A DNA stretch of 53,864 nt, taken from Alphaproteobacteria bacterium (lineage in GTDB: Bacteria; Pseudomonadota; Alphaproteobacteria; Caulobacterales; Aquidulcibacteraceae). Every line of letters begins with the position of its first letter. Positions within the stretch are counted from its first letter, which is position 1. The notes below the pieces were generated by a model. The model saw only the letters and a list, made by a program, of their open reading frames with translations. It made no database searches and was not told the DNA's origin. A program made the translations under genes and the position numbers. The stretch is from positions 1 to 53,864 of the forward strand of contig JAIYAO010000166.1 of the NCBI GenBank assembly GCA_027488965.1, written 5' to 3'. Positions 36,572 through 46,006 of the stretch are shown piece after piece.

Positions 36572-37693
36572 TCACTCGAACCGGATCGTCGGCGCGGGCT
36601 TCGCCGCCAGCGCCGCGTTCGCCAGCGCGGCGGCGGCGATGTCCTTGAACCGCGCCGTCAGGGGGTGATCGGGGTTGGCGATCACGAACGGCGTGCCGGC
36701 GTCGGCGCTTTCGCGCAGCGCCACCTCGATGGGCAGTTCCCCGAGGAAGGGGACGCCGGCGGCCGTCGCGGTGCGCCGCGCGCCGCCGTCTCCGAAGATG
36801 TGGACGCGGCCGGCGGGCGTCTCCAGCCAGGCCATGTTCTCCACCACGCCCAGCACCGGGATGTGGGTCTTGTCGAACATCATGATCCCGCGCCGCACGT
36901 CCGCCAGCGCCATTTCCTGCGGGGTGGAGACGACGATGGCGCCGTCGAGCGGGATGCGCTGGGCGAGGGTCAGCTGCACGTCTCCCGTGCCGGGGGGCAG
37001 ATCGAGCACGAGGATGTCCAGCGGCGCCAGCTCATGGCCCCAGGCCACCTCGTCGATCATCTGGCGCACCGCGCTGGTGGCCATGGCCCCGCGCCAGATC
37101 ATCGCCTGCTCGGGATCGACGATGTAGCCGATGGACATGGTGCGCAGGCCGTGGGCCTCGATGGGGCGCAGCATCTTGTCGGGGCCGAACACGGGTTTGC
37201 GCCCGCCGATGCCCAGGAGGGTGGGCAGGGAGGGGCCATAGACGTCGAGATCGAGCAGGCCGGTGCGCATGCCCATGGCGGCGAAGGCGGCCGCCAGGTT
37301 CACCGCCACCGTGGACTTGCCGACGCCGCCCTTCGCGCTGGCCACCGCCACCACCATGGCCACGTGCGGGATGCCCTGCGCCTGCCTGGGGGGCTGGTTC
37401 GGATGGGGGGCATGGGGTTTGGCCGGGCCCTCCGCATGGGCCGTCAGCACCACGGTGACCTTGGCCACGCCCTCCAGAGCCCGGACGGCGGCTTCCGCGG
37501 CGTCGCGCACCGCCGCGAATCGCTGCGCCTCCCCGGCCGGCGCCTCGATGGCGAACACCACGCCCCCGTCGGCGGAGACAAGCAGGTTTCCCACGCGGCC
37601 GGCGGTAACCAAGCCGTTGCCGGATAACGGATCTTTGATCGCGTCAAGGGCGCGCGAAATAGCGTCGCGGCGGGCCTGCAAGGAGGTGTTCAT
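36572..37693 (-). CDS. Mrp/NBP35-family ATPase lacking all cysteines
   Basis: This 373-residue protein has an N-terminal MIP18/DUF59-like domain (residues about 1-90) and a SIMIBI ATPase domain with the deviant Walker A S-A-K-G-G-V-G-K-S-T, D-L-D-V-Y-G-P-S-L-P and D-L-P-P-G-T-G-D. Mrp/ApbC proteins act as Fe-S cluster carriers through a C-x-x-C after V-V-E-N-M. Here that place reads V-V-E-N-M-A-W-L-E-T-P-A-G, and I find no Cys anywhere in the protein. It may still be an ATPase of the family, but it cannot ligate a cluster in the usual way. It is divergent from hflK; the two coding regions start about 110 bp apart. Confidence 0.9.
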   Translation of the reverse strand: MNTSLQARRDAISRALDAIKDPLSGNGLVTAGRVGNLLVSADGGVVFAIEAPAGEAQRFAAVRDAAEAAVRALEGVAKVTVVLTAHAEGPAKPHAPHPNQPPRQAQGIPHVAMVVAVASAKGGVGKSTVAVNLAAAFAAMGMRTGLLDLDVYGPSLPTLLGIGGRKPVFGPDKMLRPIEAHGLRTMSIGYIVDPEQAMIWRGAMATSAVRQMIDEVAWGHELAPLDILVLDLPPGTGDVQLTLAQRIPLDGAIVVSTPQEMALADVRRGIMMFDKTHIPVLGVVENMAWLETPAGRVHIFGDGGARRTATAAGVPFLGELPIEVALRESADAGTPFVIANPDHPLTARFKDIAAAALANAALAAKPAPTIRFE

Positions 37694-37802
37694 GCTTGAT
37701 CCCTATCCGTGGGAGCCACATATCCGGCGCGCACGTGGGAGGGACAATCCCCGCGCGCGCCAAAAACTTGAGGCGCTGCAACCGCCAGAAGGGCCGGCAC
37801 AC

Positions 37803-38882
37803 ATGCCATGGAATGACCAGTCGGGCGATGGCCGGGGCTCAGGCCCCTGGGGCCAGGGACCCCAGCGCCCGCCGCGCGGACCCCAACCCCGCCGTCCCGA
37901 TCGCGGACCCGATCTCGAAGACATGCTCAAGAACCTGCAGAGCCGCTGGCGTCCCGCGGGCGCGGGTGGCGGCGGCGGCATGGGCGGCGGCTTGCGCCAG
38001 ATGGGGCCCTCCGGCTTTCTGGTGCTCGGCGCGCTGATCGTGGCGGGCTGGTTCGCGTCGGGCGTCTACGTGGTGGACGAAGGCGAGAACGGCGTCGTGT
38101 CCCGCTTCGGCAGCTTCCACCGGCTCAGCACGCCGGGCCTGCACGTCCACCTTCCCACGCCCATCGAGACGGTGCGCGTAGAGCGCGTGACGTTCCAGCG
38201 CAGCCAGCAGGTCGGCTTCCGCGACACCGAGGACCGCCCCAACGAAAGCCTCATGCTGACCAAGGACGAGGCGATCGTCGACATCGACTTCACGGTGATC
38301 TGGCAGCTGTCGGACCGGCCGCAGGACTTCGTGTTCAACGTGCGCAATCCCGAGGAGGCCGTGCTGGCCGTGGCCGAAAGCGCCATGCGCGAAACGGTGG
38401 GCCAGAGCGACCTCGAACAGATCATCTCCAGCGAGCGCTCCTCGGTGGAGACGCGCACGCGCGATCTGATGCAGGCGACGCTCAATTCCTACGAGGCGGG
38501 CGTGAAGATCGTCCGCGTGCAGTTGCAGAAGGCCACGGCGCCCGAAGCGGTGATCGAGGCGTTCAACGACGTCGACCGCGCCCGCGCCGACGCCGAGAGC
38601 AGCGTCAACACCGCCCGCGGCGAGGCCGCGCGCATGCTGCAGGAAGCCGAGGCCTACCGCGAGAAGAACGTGCGCGAAGCGGCGGGTGAGGCCGAACGCT
38701 TCAACCTCGTGTACGAGCAGTACCGCCGCAGCCCGAAAGTGACGCGCGAACGGCTCTATCTGGAAACCATGGAGCGCGTCTTCGGCGGCGCCGACAAGAT
38801 CATCGTCGACGGGCGTTCGGGCGCCGTGCCCTACCTGCCGCTCGACCAGCTCCGCAACCGTCAAGGGACGCCCGCGCAATGA
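37803..38882 (+). CDS. hflK: FtsH protease modulator HflK
   Basis: This 359-residue SPFH/band 7 membrane protein forms with HflC the periplasmic complex that encloses FtsH and tunes its proteolysis. The Gly/Pro-rich cytosolic N-terminus (M-P-W-N-D-Q-S-G-D-G) is typical. One membrane helix is at residues about 70-91, followed by the band 7 domain (V-V-D-E-G-E-N-G-V-V-S-R-F-G) and a coiled coil (about 255-310, A-R-A-D-A-E-S ... A-E-A-Y-R-E-K). I use the ATG at 37803; the frame is open back to an ATG at 37692, but that extension does not look like HflK. The stop overlaps the hflC start (ATGA). Confidence 0.95.
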   Translation: MPWNDQSGDGRGSGPWGQGPQRPPRGPQPRRPDRGPDLEDMLKNLQSRWRPAGAGGGGGMGGGLRQMGPSGFLVLGALIVAGWFASGVYVVDEGENGVVSRFGSFHRLSTPGLHVHLPTPIETVRVERVTFQRSQQVGFRDTEDRPNESLMLTKDEAIVDIDFTVIWQLSDRPQDFVFNVRNPEEAVLAVAESAMRETVGQSDLEQIISSERSSVETRTRDLMQATLNSYEAGVKIVRVQLQKATAPEAVIEAFNDVDRARADAESSVNTARGEAARMLQEAEAYREKNVREAAGEAERFNLVYEQYRRSPKVTRERLYLETMERVFGGADKIIVDGRSGAVPYLPLDQLRNRQGTPAQ

Positions 38883-39730
38883 ACCGCACCGTCGCCCTGA
38901 TCGCCGCCGGCGTTTTCGCGGCCTTCGTGCTGATCTCCAACACGTTCTTCGTGGTGGACCAGACCAAGCAGGCCATCATCCTGCAGTTCGGACAGCAGCA
39001 GACCGTCATCAACCGTGTCGGCGCCGATGCGCCCGGCCTCTACATGAAGGTGCCGTTCGTCCAGAACGTCGTATTCTTCGAGAAGCGCAACATCGGCTTC
39101 ACGCTGGCCGAGCAGCTGATCGTGGGCTCCGACCAGGAGCGGCTCGTGGTGGACGCCTTCGCGCGCTACCGCATCATCGATCCGCTGCGCTTCTACCAGC
39201 AGGCCACCTTCGAGGAGCGTGGCCAGCAGCGGCTGGAGACGATCCTTGAATCGGTGCTCCGCCAGCGCCTGGGCGCTGCGCGCACCGACGAGATCATCTC
39301 CTCCCGCCGCGCCGAACTGATGCGCGCCATCGCCAAGCAGATGGACGCCGAGGCCCGCGGCCTGGGCGTGCAGGTGATCGACGTGCGCATCCGCCAGGCC
39401 GATCTCGTGCCGCAGGTGCAGGAGCGGGTGTTCGAGCGCATGCGCACCGAGCGCCAGCGTGTCGCCGCCGAAATCCGCGCCGACGGCGAGCGCCAGAAGG
39501 TGGTCATCATCGCCGAGGCCACCGAGAAGTCGCAGAAGACCAAGGGTGAGGGCGACGCCCGCCGCTCCGAGCTGTTCGCCGGTTCCTACGGCAAGGATCC
39601 GGAGTTCGCGGGCTTCTACCGGTCCATGCAGGCCTACGAGAAGTCGATGCCCGCCGGCACCCGCATGATCGTGCCGCCGGACGGCGAGTTCTTCCGGTAC
39701 ATGCGCGACAAGGACGGCGTGCGGCGGTAG
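38879..39730 (+). CDS. hflC: FtsH protease modulator HflC
   Basis: This 283-residue partner of HflK has an N-terminal membrane helix (residues about 4-24) and then a band 7 domain beginning F-F-V-V-D-Q-T-K-Q-A-I-I-L-Q-F-G. A coiled coil holds the HflC-typical V-F-E-R-M-R-T-E-R-Q-R-V-A-A-E-I-R-A, followed by G-E-G-D-A-R-R-S and a C-terminal F-Y-R-S-M-Q-A-Y-E. It is translationally coupled to hflK. degP follows 154 bases later, as in many alphaproteobacteria, placing two membrane/periplasm quality-control systems together. Confidence 0.96.
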   Translation: MNRTVALIAAGVFAAFVLISNTFFVVDQTKQAIILQFGQQQTVINRVGADAPGLYMKVPFVQNVVFFEKRNIGFTLAEQLIVGSDQERLVVDAFARYRIIDPLRFYQQATFEERGQQRLETILESVLRQRLGAARTDEIISSRRAELMRAIAKQMDAEARGLGVQVIDVRIRQADLVPQVQERVFERMRTERQRVAAEIRADGERQKVVIIAEATEKSQKTKGEGDARRSELFAGSYGKDPEFAGFYRSMQAYEKSMPAGTRMIVPPDGEFFRYMRDKDGVRR

Positions 39731-39884
39731 GCGGGGGCAGGGCGGCCCTGCGCCGCCCGCCTCGCCTTTCAGGATGGACGTCGGCTGCCGGTGAATGCCG
39801 GCGGGACGAAGCGTTGCGCGCCCGACTTTCGCCCCATATTCAGGCTGCAACGCTGTTTCGCTGCGTCGGGACGCCCGGAGCCAC

Positions 39885-41300
<1,416 letters not shown>

Positions 41301-41528
41301 CGATCTCGCACGGGCGGCTTCACCCGCCAGTCCTGGGGCGCAGCCGCCGCCCACATCCTGCGGTCGCGCCGCCGCCGCCCGCACCCGTCCCCTTTGTAAC
41401 GCCCCGCACGCTCGCGATCCGCAGCAGGGTAAGCGCGCGTTAACGCGCCAGCCTTCACAAAAGCTTCACCTTGGCGGGCGCGACGCCGGCCTGAAACTCA
41501 AGACGTGAAGCGTGGTCGAGGCGGTGAC

Positions 41529-42386
41529 GTGAGGTCGGTGACGGCAGCGAGGATCGAGGATCCGGCGGATGGGGCGCCTGACATCGGGCGCGACTGGGTG
41601 CTGGGGGCGGAAGCGAACGCCGCCGGCGCGCCCGCGAAGCTCCCGCGCGGAGACTATGAGCGGCAGCTGCACGGGCTGCAGGTCGAACTCACGCGGCTGC
41701 AGACATGGGTCAAGGACACCGGCCAGCGCGTGGTCATCCTGTTTGAAGGGCGCGACGCGGCGGGCAAGGGCGGCGCCATCAAGCGCTTCGCCGAGCACCT
41801 GAATCCACGCCAGACGCGCGTGGCGTGCCTCGACAAGCCGTCCGACATCGAGCGCGGCCAGTGGTACTTCCAGCGCTACATCGAGCACCTGCCCACCTCC
41901 GGCGAAATGGTGCTGTTCGACCGCTCCTGGTACAACCGCGCGGGCGTCGAACGCGTCATGGGCTTCTGCACGCAGGCCGAGTACGCGGCGTTCTTTCCGC
42001 AGGCGGTGGAGCTGGAGCACAACCTGATCGCCAGCGGCATCACGCTGTTCAAGCTCTGGTTCGACGTCAGCCGGCCCGAGCAGATGCGCCGCATGCTGGC
42101 GCGCTCCGCCGATCCGCTGAAGCGCTGGAAGCTCTCGCCCGTGGACGTGGAGGCGCTCAGCAAGTGGGACCACTACACCGAGGCCGAAGCGGTGCTGTTT
42201 GCACGCACCGCCACCGCGCAGAGCCCCTGGGTGCGCATCAAGTCCGATTGCAAGCGCAGCGCCCGCCTCCAGGCGATGCGCCACGTGTTGGCCGCCATGC
42301 CCTATCCGGGCAAGGACGACGCGTTGCTCGCCGCCGTGGCCGACCCCGCGCTGGTGACGGTGCTTCCCGGCGCGCCGCTGCGCTGA
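41529..42386 (+). CDS. ppk2: Polyphosphate kinase 2
   Basis: PPK2 transfers phosphate between polyphosphate and nucleotides, usually making GTP/ATP or NDP. The protein (285 residues from this start) has Walker A G-R-D-A-A-G-K-G-G, the lid/Walker B segment L-F-D-R-S-W-Y-N-R-A-G-V-E-R-V-M-G-F and the W-K-L-S ... D-H-Y-T-E-A module, in single-domain form. I chose GTG 41529 because GAGG lies seven bases upstream; GTG 41505 is an alternative with no SD. In the 228 bp upstream are GTAA-N7-TTAA (41429-41443), one mismatch from a CtrA box, and a 14-bp palindrome at 41435-41448. Confidence 0.92.
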   Translation: MRSVTAARIEDPADGAPDIGRDWVLGAEANAAGAPAKLPRGDYERQLHGLQVELTRLQTWVKDTGQRVVILFEGRDAAGKGGAIKRFAEHLNPRQTRVACLDKPSDIERGQWYFQRYIEHLPTSGEMVLFDRSWYNRAGVERVMGFCTQAEYAAFFPQAVELEHNLIASGITLFKLWFDVSRPEQMRRMLARSADPLKRWKLSPVDVEALSKWDHYTEAEAVLFARTATAQSPWVRIKSDCKRSARLQAMRHVLAAMPYPGKDDALLAAVADPALVTVLPGAPLR

Positions 42387-42407
42387 AGCAGCGCTTCGGA
42401 GCAGGCC

Positions 42408-42872
42408 TCAGTCCCGCGCCGCGTCCATGATCGCGCGCAGCGCGGCGAGTTTCGGCAGCAGTTCCGCCAGCAGGCCGTCCGGCAGCGCGCCTGCCAGCGC
42501 CGCGATCTGCGGCGTCAGCTTCGCCAGCGTCGCATCGCGCGCCTTCAGGCCCTTCTTCGTGATCTGCACCGTCTTGGCGCGGCCGTCCTCAGGATCCTCG
42601 CGCACCTGCACATAGCCTTCGGCCTCCAGCCGCTGCAGCGTGTTGGTCATGGCCCCCTTGGTCACCTGGAACGCCCGCGCCAGCCGCGCGGGCCCCCACG
42701 CGCCGTGCAGGCGCGCCAGATGGTTGAGCACGTTGAAGCCCGCGCCGGACAGCCCGTCCGGCGTGGACTTCTCAAGGTACGGGCGCGACAGCTGCGCTAT
42801 GATGCCGATCTCGTTGAGCACGCGGAAGGCGAGCGGGTCGGCCTCGAGATAGCGCAACGGCGGTTCGGTCAT
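42408..42872 (-). CDS. MarR-family transcriptional regulator
   Basis: This 154-residue winged-HTH repressor has the recognition region L-A-R-A-F-Q-V-T-K-G-A-M-T-N-T-L-Q-R-L-E and the wing D-P-E-D-G-R-A-K-T-V-Q-I-T. Dimerisation helices at both ends are present. The ATG overlaps the TGA of the nitroreductase-like gene (ATGA), so the two form an operon. A near-perfect 20-bp palindrome at 44056-44075 in the operon's promoter region is the likely autoregulatory operator. The ligand is unknown; MarR proteins beside nitroreductases often respond to aromatic or electrophilic compounds. Confidence 0.92.
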   Translation of the reverse strand: MTEPPLRYLEADPLAFRVLNEIGIIAQLSRPYLEKSTPDGLSGAGFNVLNHLARLHGAWGPARLARAFQVTKGAMTNTLQRLEAEGYVQVREDPEDGRAKTVQITKKGLKARDATLAKLTPQIAALAGALPDGLLAELLPKLAALRAIMDAARD

Positions 42873-44023
42873 GCGCGGATATGCTCCTCAAGGCCGCGCC
42901 GCGGCGTGGGCTTCACCGTCTCGCCATAGCCGATGCGGGCGAGCATCTGAACGGGCGCGTCCGGCGTGCCGCCCAGCATCGCCTGCTGTTCAGCGTAGAG
43001 ATCGGCCATCTCGGGATACTCCTGCAGGGCCATGCTCCACGGATGCATCGCAAGGCCGCGCGCGGTGGCGGCGAGGTTCATGCGCGCGTAGGCGCGGCCC
43101 ACGGCGATCTGCGTGGTGCGGGTGTTGTCGGCGCCCCTGAGCCAGATGAAGGCGGGCGCCGTGTCGGCCAGCTTCTTCCAGATGGCGGCGCCCTGCTTGT
43201 TGGCTTCGGAGGTGGGGTCCAGCATCGCCTTGCGGCTGAGCAGGCCCAAGGCCTTCATCACCTCGATGGCCGGACCATCGAGGACAAGCCCGTCGCGATG
43301 CTTGGCGATCTCTGCGGCGCCGACGCGCATCACGTCGACGCTTTCCTTCAGCGCCGCGGGCGTCGCCGCCTCACGCATCCAGCCGCGCCAGACGAGATCG
43401 CGCATTCTGGCGGCGATACCGGGATCGTTGCTTGATCCGGTGACGAGACCGGCGGCGTCTGCGTCGTCGGCGATCGCAAGACTTGCGGCGCGGAGATCAT
43501 CCGCCGACGGGATGCGTGACGGATCGAACGGTTCGCGATTGGTGCGGCGCGCGGTGATCTGCGCGAACAGGGAATCTTTCGCCACGCCGGCGTCGCCGAC
43601 CATGCGGATGCGCGCCACCGGGCGCGCGTCGAGCACCGGCTGTGGCTCACCCTCGGGCCAGAGCGCGATCTCCGCGCGCTGCCCATTTTCGCGCGCAGCG
43701 AGGTCCAGCAGTTCGAGGAACGCGCCGCAGCCGATGGTGATCTGGCGGTTCGGCGGATCGGTGGCGGGCAGGAGGCGCGTAAGATCGGCGTAGAGCACGA
43801 TCTCGTCGCTGCCGGGCAGGTCGATCAGCCAGGGCTGCATGTTGTGCGGATTGGGGGCGAGGATCGCGTGGGCGAGGGCGAAGCGTCGCGGGTCGGTCTC
43901 GCCGGCGCCGGGGGTGCGCCATGCGGCGATGGCGTCGGGCAGGTTGGCCGGCGCGCATGCGGGCAGTGCGGCTATGGCTGCGGCGCCGGTGAGCAGTTCC
44001 AGGACGTGGCGACGGGTCTGCAT
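42869..44023 (-). CDS. Nitroreductase-like Tat-exported lipoprotein
   Basis: This 384-residue protein resembles the Acg/nitroreductase-type FMN proteins: A-I-L-A-P-N-P-H-N-M-Q-P-W gives the FMN-contacting N-x-Q-P-W, and R-R-T-N-R-E-P-F follows. The C-terminus has L-A-M-H-P-W-S and Y-G-E-T. The N-terminus has a twin-arginine motif (T-R-R-H-V-L) and the lipobox L-P-A-C at residue 23, so it should be exported folded with its cofactor and anchored as a lipoprotein. The ATG at 44023 has GGAG six bases upstream. It is co-transcribed with marR downstream. The electron acceptor is unknown. Confidence 0.85.
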   Translation of the reverse strand: MQTRRHVLELLTGAAAIAALPACAPANLPDAIAAWRTPGAGETDPRRFALAHAILAPNPHNMQPWLIDLPGSDEIVLYADLTRLLPATDPPNRQITIGCGAFLELLDLAARENGQRAEIALWPEGEPQPVLDARPVARIRMVGDAGVAKDSLFAQITARRTNREPFDPSRIPSADDLRAASLAIADDADAAGLVTGSSNDPGIAARMRDLVWRGWMREAATPAALKESVDVMRVGAAEIAKHRDGLVLDGPAIEVMKALGLLSRKAMLDPTSEANKQGAAIWKKLADTAPAFIWLRGADNTRTTQIAVGRAYARMNLAATARGLAMHPWSMALQEYPEMADLYAEQQAMLGGTPDAPVQMLARIGYGETVKPTPRRGLEEHIRA

Positions 44024-44055
44024 GGCGGGCTCCACAAGTTCACCGTTGAACCATA

Positions 44056-44075
44056 ATAGTTGAATATTGAACTAT
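44056..44075 (-). promoter_or_regulatory. MarR-type operator
   Basis: This is a 20-bp AT-rich palindrome with ATAGTT and AACTAT ends around AATATT; nine of ten base pairs are symmetric. It lies 33-52 bp before the nitroreductase-like ATG and sits next to a TATTAT -10 candidate (44053-44058). The size and symmetry are typical of MarR-family sites, and a marR gene is in the operon. Confidence 0.75.
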
Positions 44076-44100
44076 ATAGACGGAGTCAATGGCGCCGCGC

Positions 44101-44160
44101 ACCACCGGCTTCAGCCGGCAAAGTGGATCAGACGAAAGGATGCCGGCTGAAGCCGGCGGT
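44101..44160. repeat. REPIN-like pair of inverted palindromic units
   Basis: The arms 44101-44120 and 44141-44160 are 20-bp inverted copies with a single mismatch, separated by 20 bases. Each arm is itself a palindrome (CCGGCT-TC-AGCCGG), so it can form two small hairpins or one long one. It lies between rnhA and the nitroreductase promoter. It may also end transcription of rnhA. Confidence 0.7.
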
Positions 44161-44175
44161 ACGGGCGGCGGCGCG

Positions 44176-44598
44176 CTACCGCAACGCCTTGATCGCGGCG
44201 CGTGCGAGGCCGTCGGCGCGTTCGTTCATCGGGTCGCCGCTGTGGCCCTTGACCCACTTCCACGTGACGGTGTGGGCCTTCGCGGCGGCGTCGAGCCGGT
44301 GCCAGAGATCGACGTTCTTCACCGGCTCGCGCGAGGCGGTCTTCCAGCCGTGGATCCACTGCGTCAGGCCGTTCTTCACGTACTGGCTGTCGGTGTGCAG
44401 CGTGGCGTGCGCGCCCGCCGGCAGCGATTCCAGCGCCGCGATCGCGCCCATCAGCTCCATGCGGTTGTTGGTGGTGGCGCGCTCGCCGCCGTTGAGCTCG
44501 GTCTCGGCGCCGTCGATCACGACGATGGCGCCCCAGCCGCCGGGGCCGGGATTTCCGCTGCACGCGCCGTCGGTCCAGATGTCGATTCGGTGTGTCAT
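44176..44598 (-). CDS. rnhA: Ribonuclease HI
   Basis: This 140-residue enzyme cleaves RNA in RNA-DNA hybrids. The catalytic residues are all present: Asp10 ([11 protein letters not shown]), Glu48 (N-N-R-M-E-L), Asp70 (H-T-D-S-Q-Y-V), His119 (V-K-G-H-S-G) and Asp129 (N-E-R-A-D). The start ATG at 44598 gives the normal N-terminus, though no clear SD is seen. In alphaproteobacteria rnhA commonly follows thrB directly; here about 440 bases with a decayed membrane-protein gene lie between them. Confidence 0.96.
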   Translation of the reverse strand: MTHRIDIWTDGACSGNPGPGGWGAIVVIDGAETELNGGERATTNNRMELMGAIAALESLPAGAHATLHTDSQYVKNGLTQWIHGWKTASREPVKNVDLWHRLDAAAKAHTVTWKWVKGHSGDPMNERADGLARAAIKALR

Positions 44599-44602
44599 GG
44601 AG

Positions 44603-45049
44603 CTATTGTAGCCGATGAGGCGGATAGTTTGGCGAGTCGGTTTGTTTTCTGCGTCCCCACGCGAACCAACACGCCGCCAAGGTAAGCGCACCTACCGGTG
44701 ACGCAAAGAGCAGCGATCCTCCTGCCGTCACCGGATTGAGGCAAAGTCCTACAAAAAGACCGACGCAACTTCCGCCGACGATGCAAACGGGGAGACTGTG
44801 AAACACAGGTCGCTTCCGGAACGAACTGGCGAATCCCAGCGCGAAAATTGCCGACGCGGGTATGGAGACTGCGGCTGCGTAGAACCCCCAGATCTACAGT
44901 CATAGAGCAATCGGTTTCTGCGGATCGCTAGCGAGCAAGGTCGTTATCCACACAAGTACCGCTAAGGGTACGATTGCGAAAGCGAAGCCCGCGATCAATA
45001 CATAAGCACGGAGTAAGGGGCCCGGTCGTGAGGTCTTCCTACCCGCCAT
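44603..45049 (-). pseudogene. Decayed small membrane-protein gene with two in-frame stops
   Basis: One reading frame runs from an ATG at 45049 (overlapping the last 11 bases of thrB) to a TAA-type end at 44603. It encodes about four hydrophobic helices: A-Y-V-L-I-A-G-F-A-F-A-I-V, then F-Y-A-A-A-V-S-I, then V-C-I-V-G-G-S-C-V-G-L-F, and finally [10 protein letters not shown]. It is broken after residue 49 by TGA-CTG-TAG at 44894-44902. Both halves are hydrophobic in the same frame, which supports one former gene of about 148 codons. Composition is less GC-rich than its neighbours. Alternatively the first 49 codons (44900-45049) and a GTG start at 44806 could each be short genes. Confidence 0.5.
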
Positions 45050-45998
45050 AATCCCCAACCCCCATCGCCCGCCGGTGAAACGCCAGCTTGTCGGCATACT
45101 CCAGCGGGTCCTTCGGGCGCACCAGCGCGCCGGGGGGCGTGTCGTCCCATGCACGGAGCCGCGTGGCGAAGAAGCGGAGTGCGGCGCCGCGGGCGAGGGT
45201 CGGCAACGCGGTGCGTTCTTCCAAACTCAGCGCGCGCACGCTTTCGTAGCCCCCGATCAGCGCCTGGCCTTTCGTGAGGTTGAAGCTGCGGTCGGGCTCG
45301 AAGGCCCAGGCGTTGAGGGCGACGGCCACGTCGAGCGCCAGCATGTCTTCGCAGGCGAAGTAGAAATCGATGACGCCGCGCGCCTCGTCGCCGAGGAACA
45401 GCGAATTGTCCGGGAAGAGATCCTCGTGGATGATGCCGCGCGGCAGGCCCGTGGGCCACGTGGCCTCCAGCGCCGCAAGGTCGGCCTCGATCAGCGCGGC
45501 GAGGCCGGGGCTGAGACTGTCCGCCAGCGCCAGCCGCGGCCGCAGCATCGGCCCCCACGCGTCCACCGACAGCGCGTTCGCCCGCGTCATGGCGAACCCC
45601 TCGAGCGCGCGATGCATCTCAGCGATCTTGACGCCGATGGCGCGGCACTGGGCCACGTTGGGCCGGCGCGGCGACACGCCGGTGAGGAACGTCACGATGG
45701 CGCACGCCTTGCTGCGCACCTCGCCCAGCAATGCGCCGTCCCGCGTGCGCATGGGCTGCGGCGCCGGAAAGCCCTTCTGCGCCAGCGTCTCCATCACCGC
45801 CATGAAGAAGGGGAGATCGTCCTTCGCCACCCGCTTTTCGAAGATCGTCAGGATGAAGCGGCCGGCGTCGGTCTCCAGATAGAAGTTGGAATTCTCCACG
45901 CCCTCCGCGATGCCCTTGAACGCGCGCGCCGCGCCCAGGTCCCAGGCGGCCAGAAGGGCGGCGAGTTCGGCATCGGTGAGGTCGGTGTAGACGGCCAT
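45039..45998 (-). CDS. thrB: Homoserine kinase, ThrB2 (APH-fold) type
   Basis: This 319-residue kinase phosphorylates homoserine in threonine synthesis. It has the aminoglycoside-phosphotransferase fold of alphaproteobacterial ThrB: G-I-A-E-G-V-E-N-S-N-F-Y-L-E near the start, I-L-T-I-F-E-K-R-V, the catalytic I-I-H-E-D-L-F-P-D-N and the metal-binding G-V-I-D-F-Y-F-A-C-E-D. The terminal F-H-R-R-A-M-G-V-G-D-Y is typical. It belongs to the minus-strand run from ispH to rnhA, eight bases after the kinase gene upstream. The product shares the homoserine branch point with MetZ, encoded elsewhere in the window. Confidence 0.94.
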   Translation of the reverse strand: MAVYTDLTDAELAALLAAWDLGAARAFKGIAEGVENSNFYLETDAGRFILTIFEKRVAKDDLPFFMAVMETLAQKGFPAPQPMRTRDGALLGEVRSKACAIVTFLTGVSPRRPNVAQCRAIGVKIAEMHRALEGFAMTRANALSVDAWGPMLRPRLALADSLSPGLAALIEADLAALEATWPTGLPRGIIHEDLFPDNSLFLGDEARGVIDFYFACEDMLALDVAVALNAWAFEPDRSFNLTKGQALIGGYESVRALSLEERTALPTLARGAALRFFATRLRAWDDTPPGALVRPKDPLEYADKLAFHRRAMGVGDYGG

Positions 45999-46006
45999 GG
46001 GTCCCT

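Noticed and set aside
41311-41335. Short hairpin after degP
   Set aside because: A five-base stem without a T-run is too weak to call a terminator.
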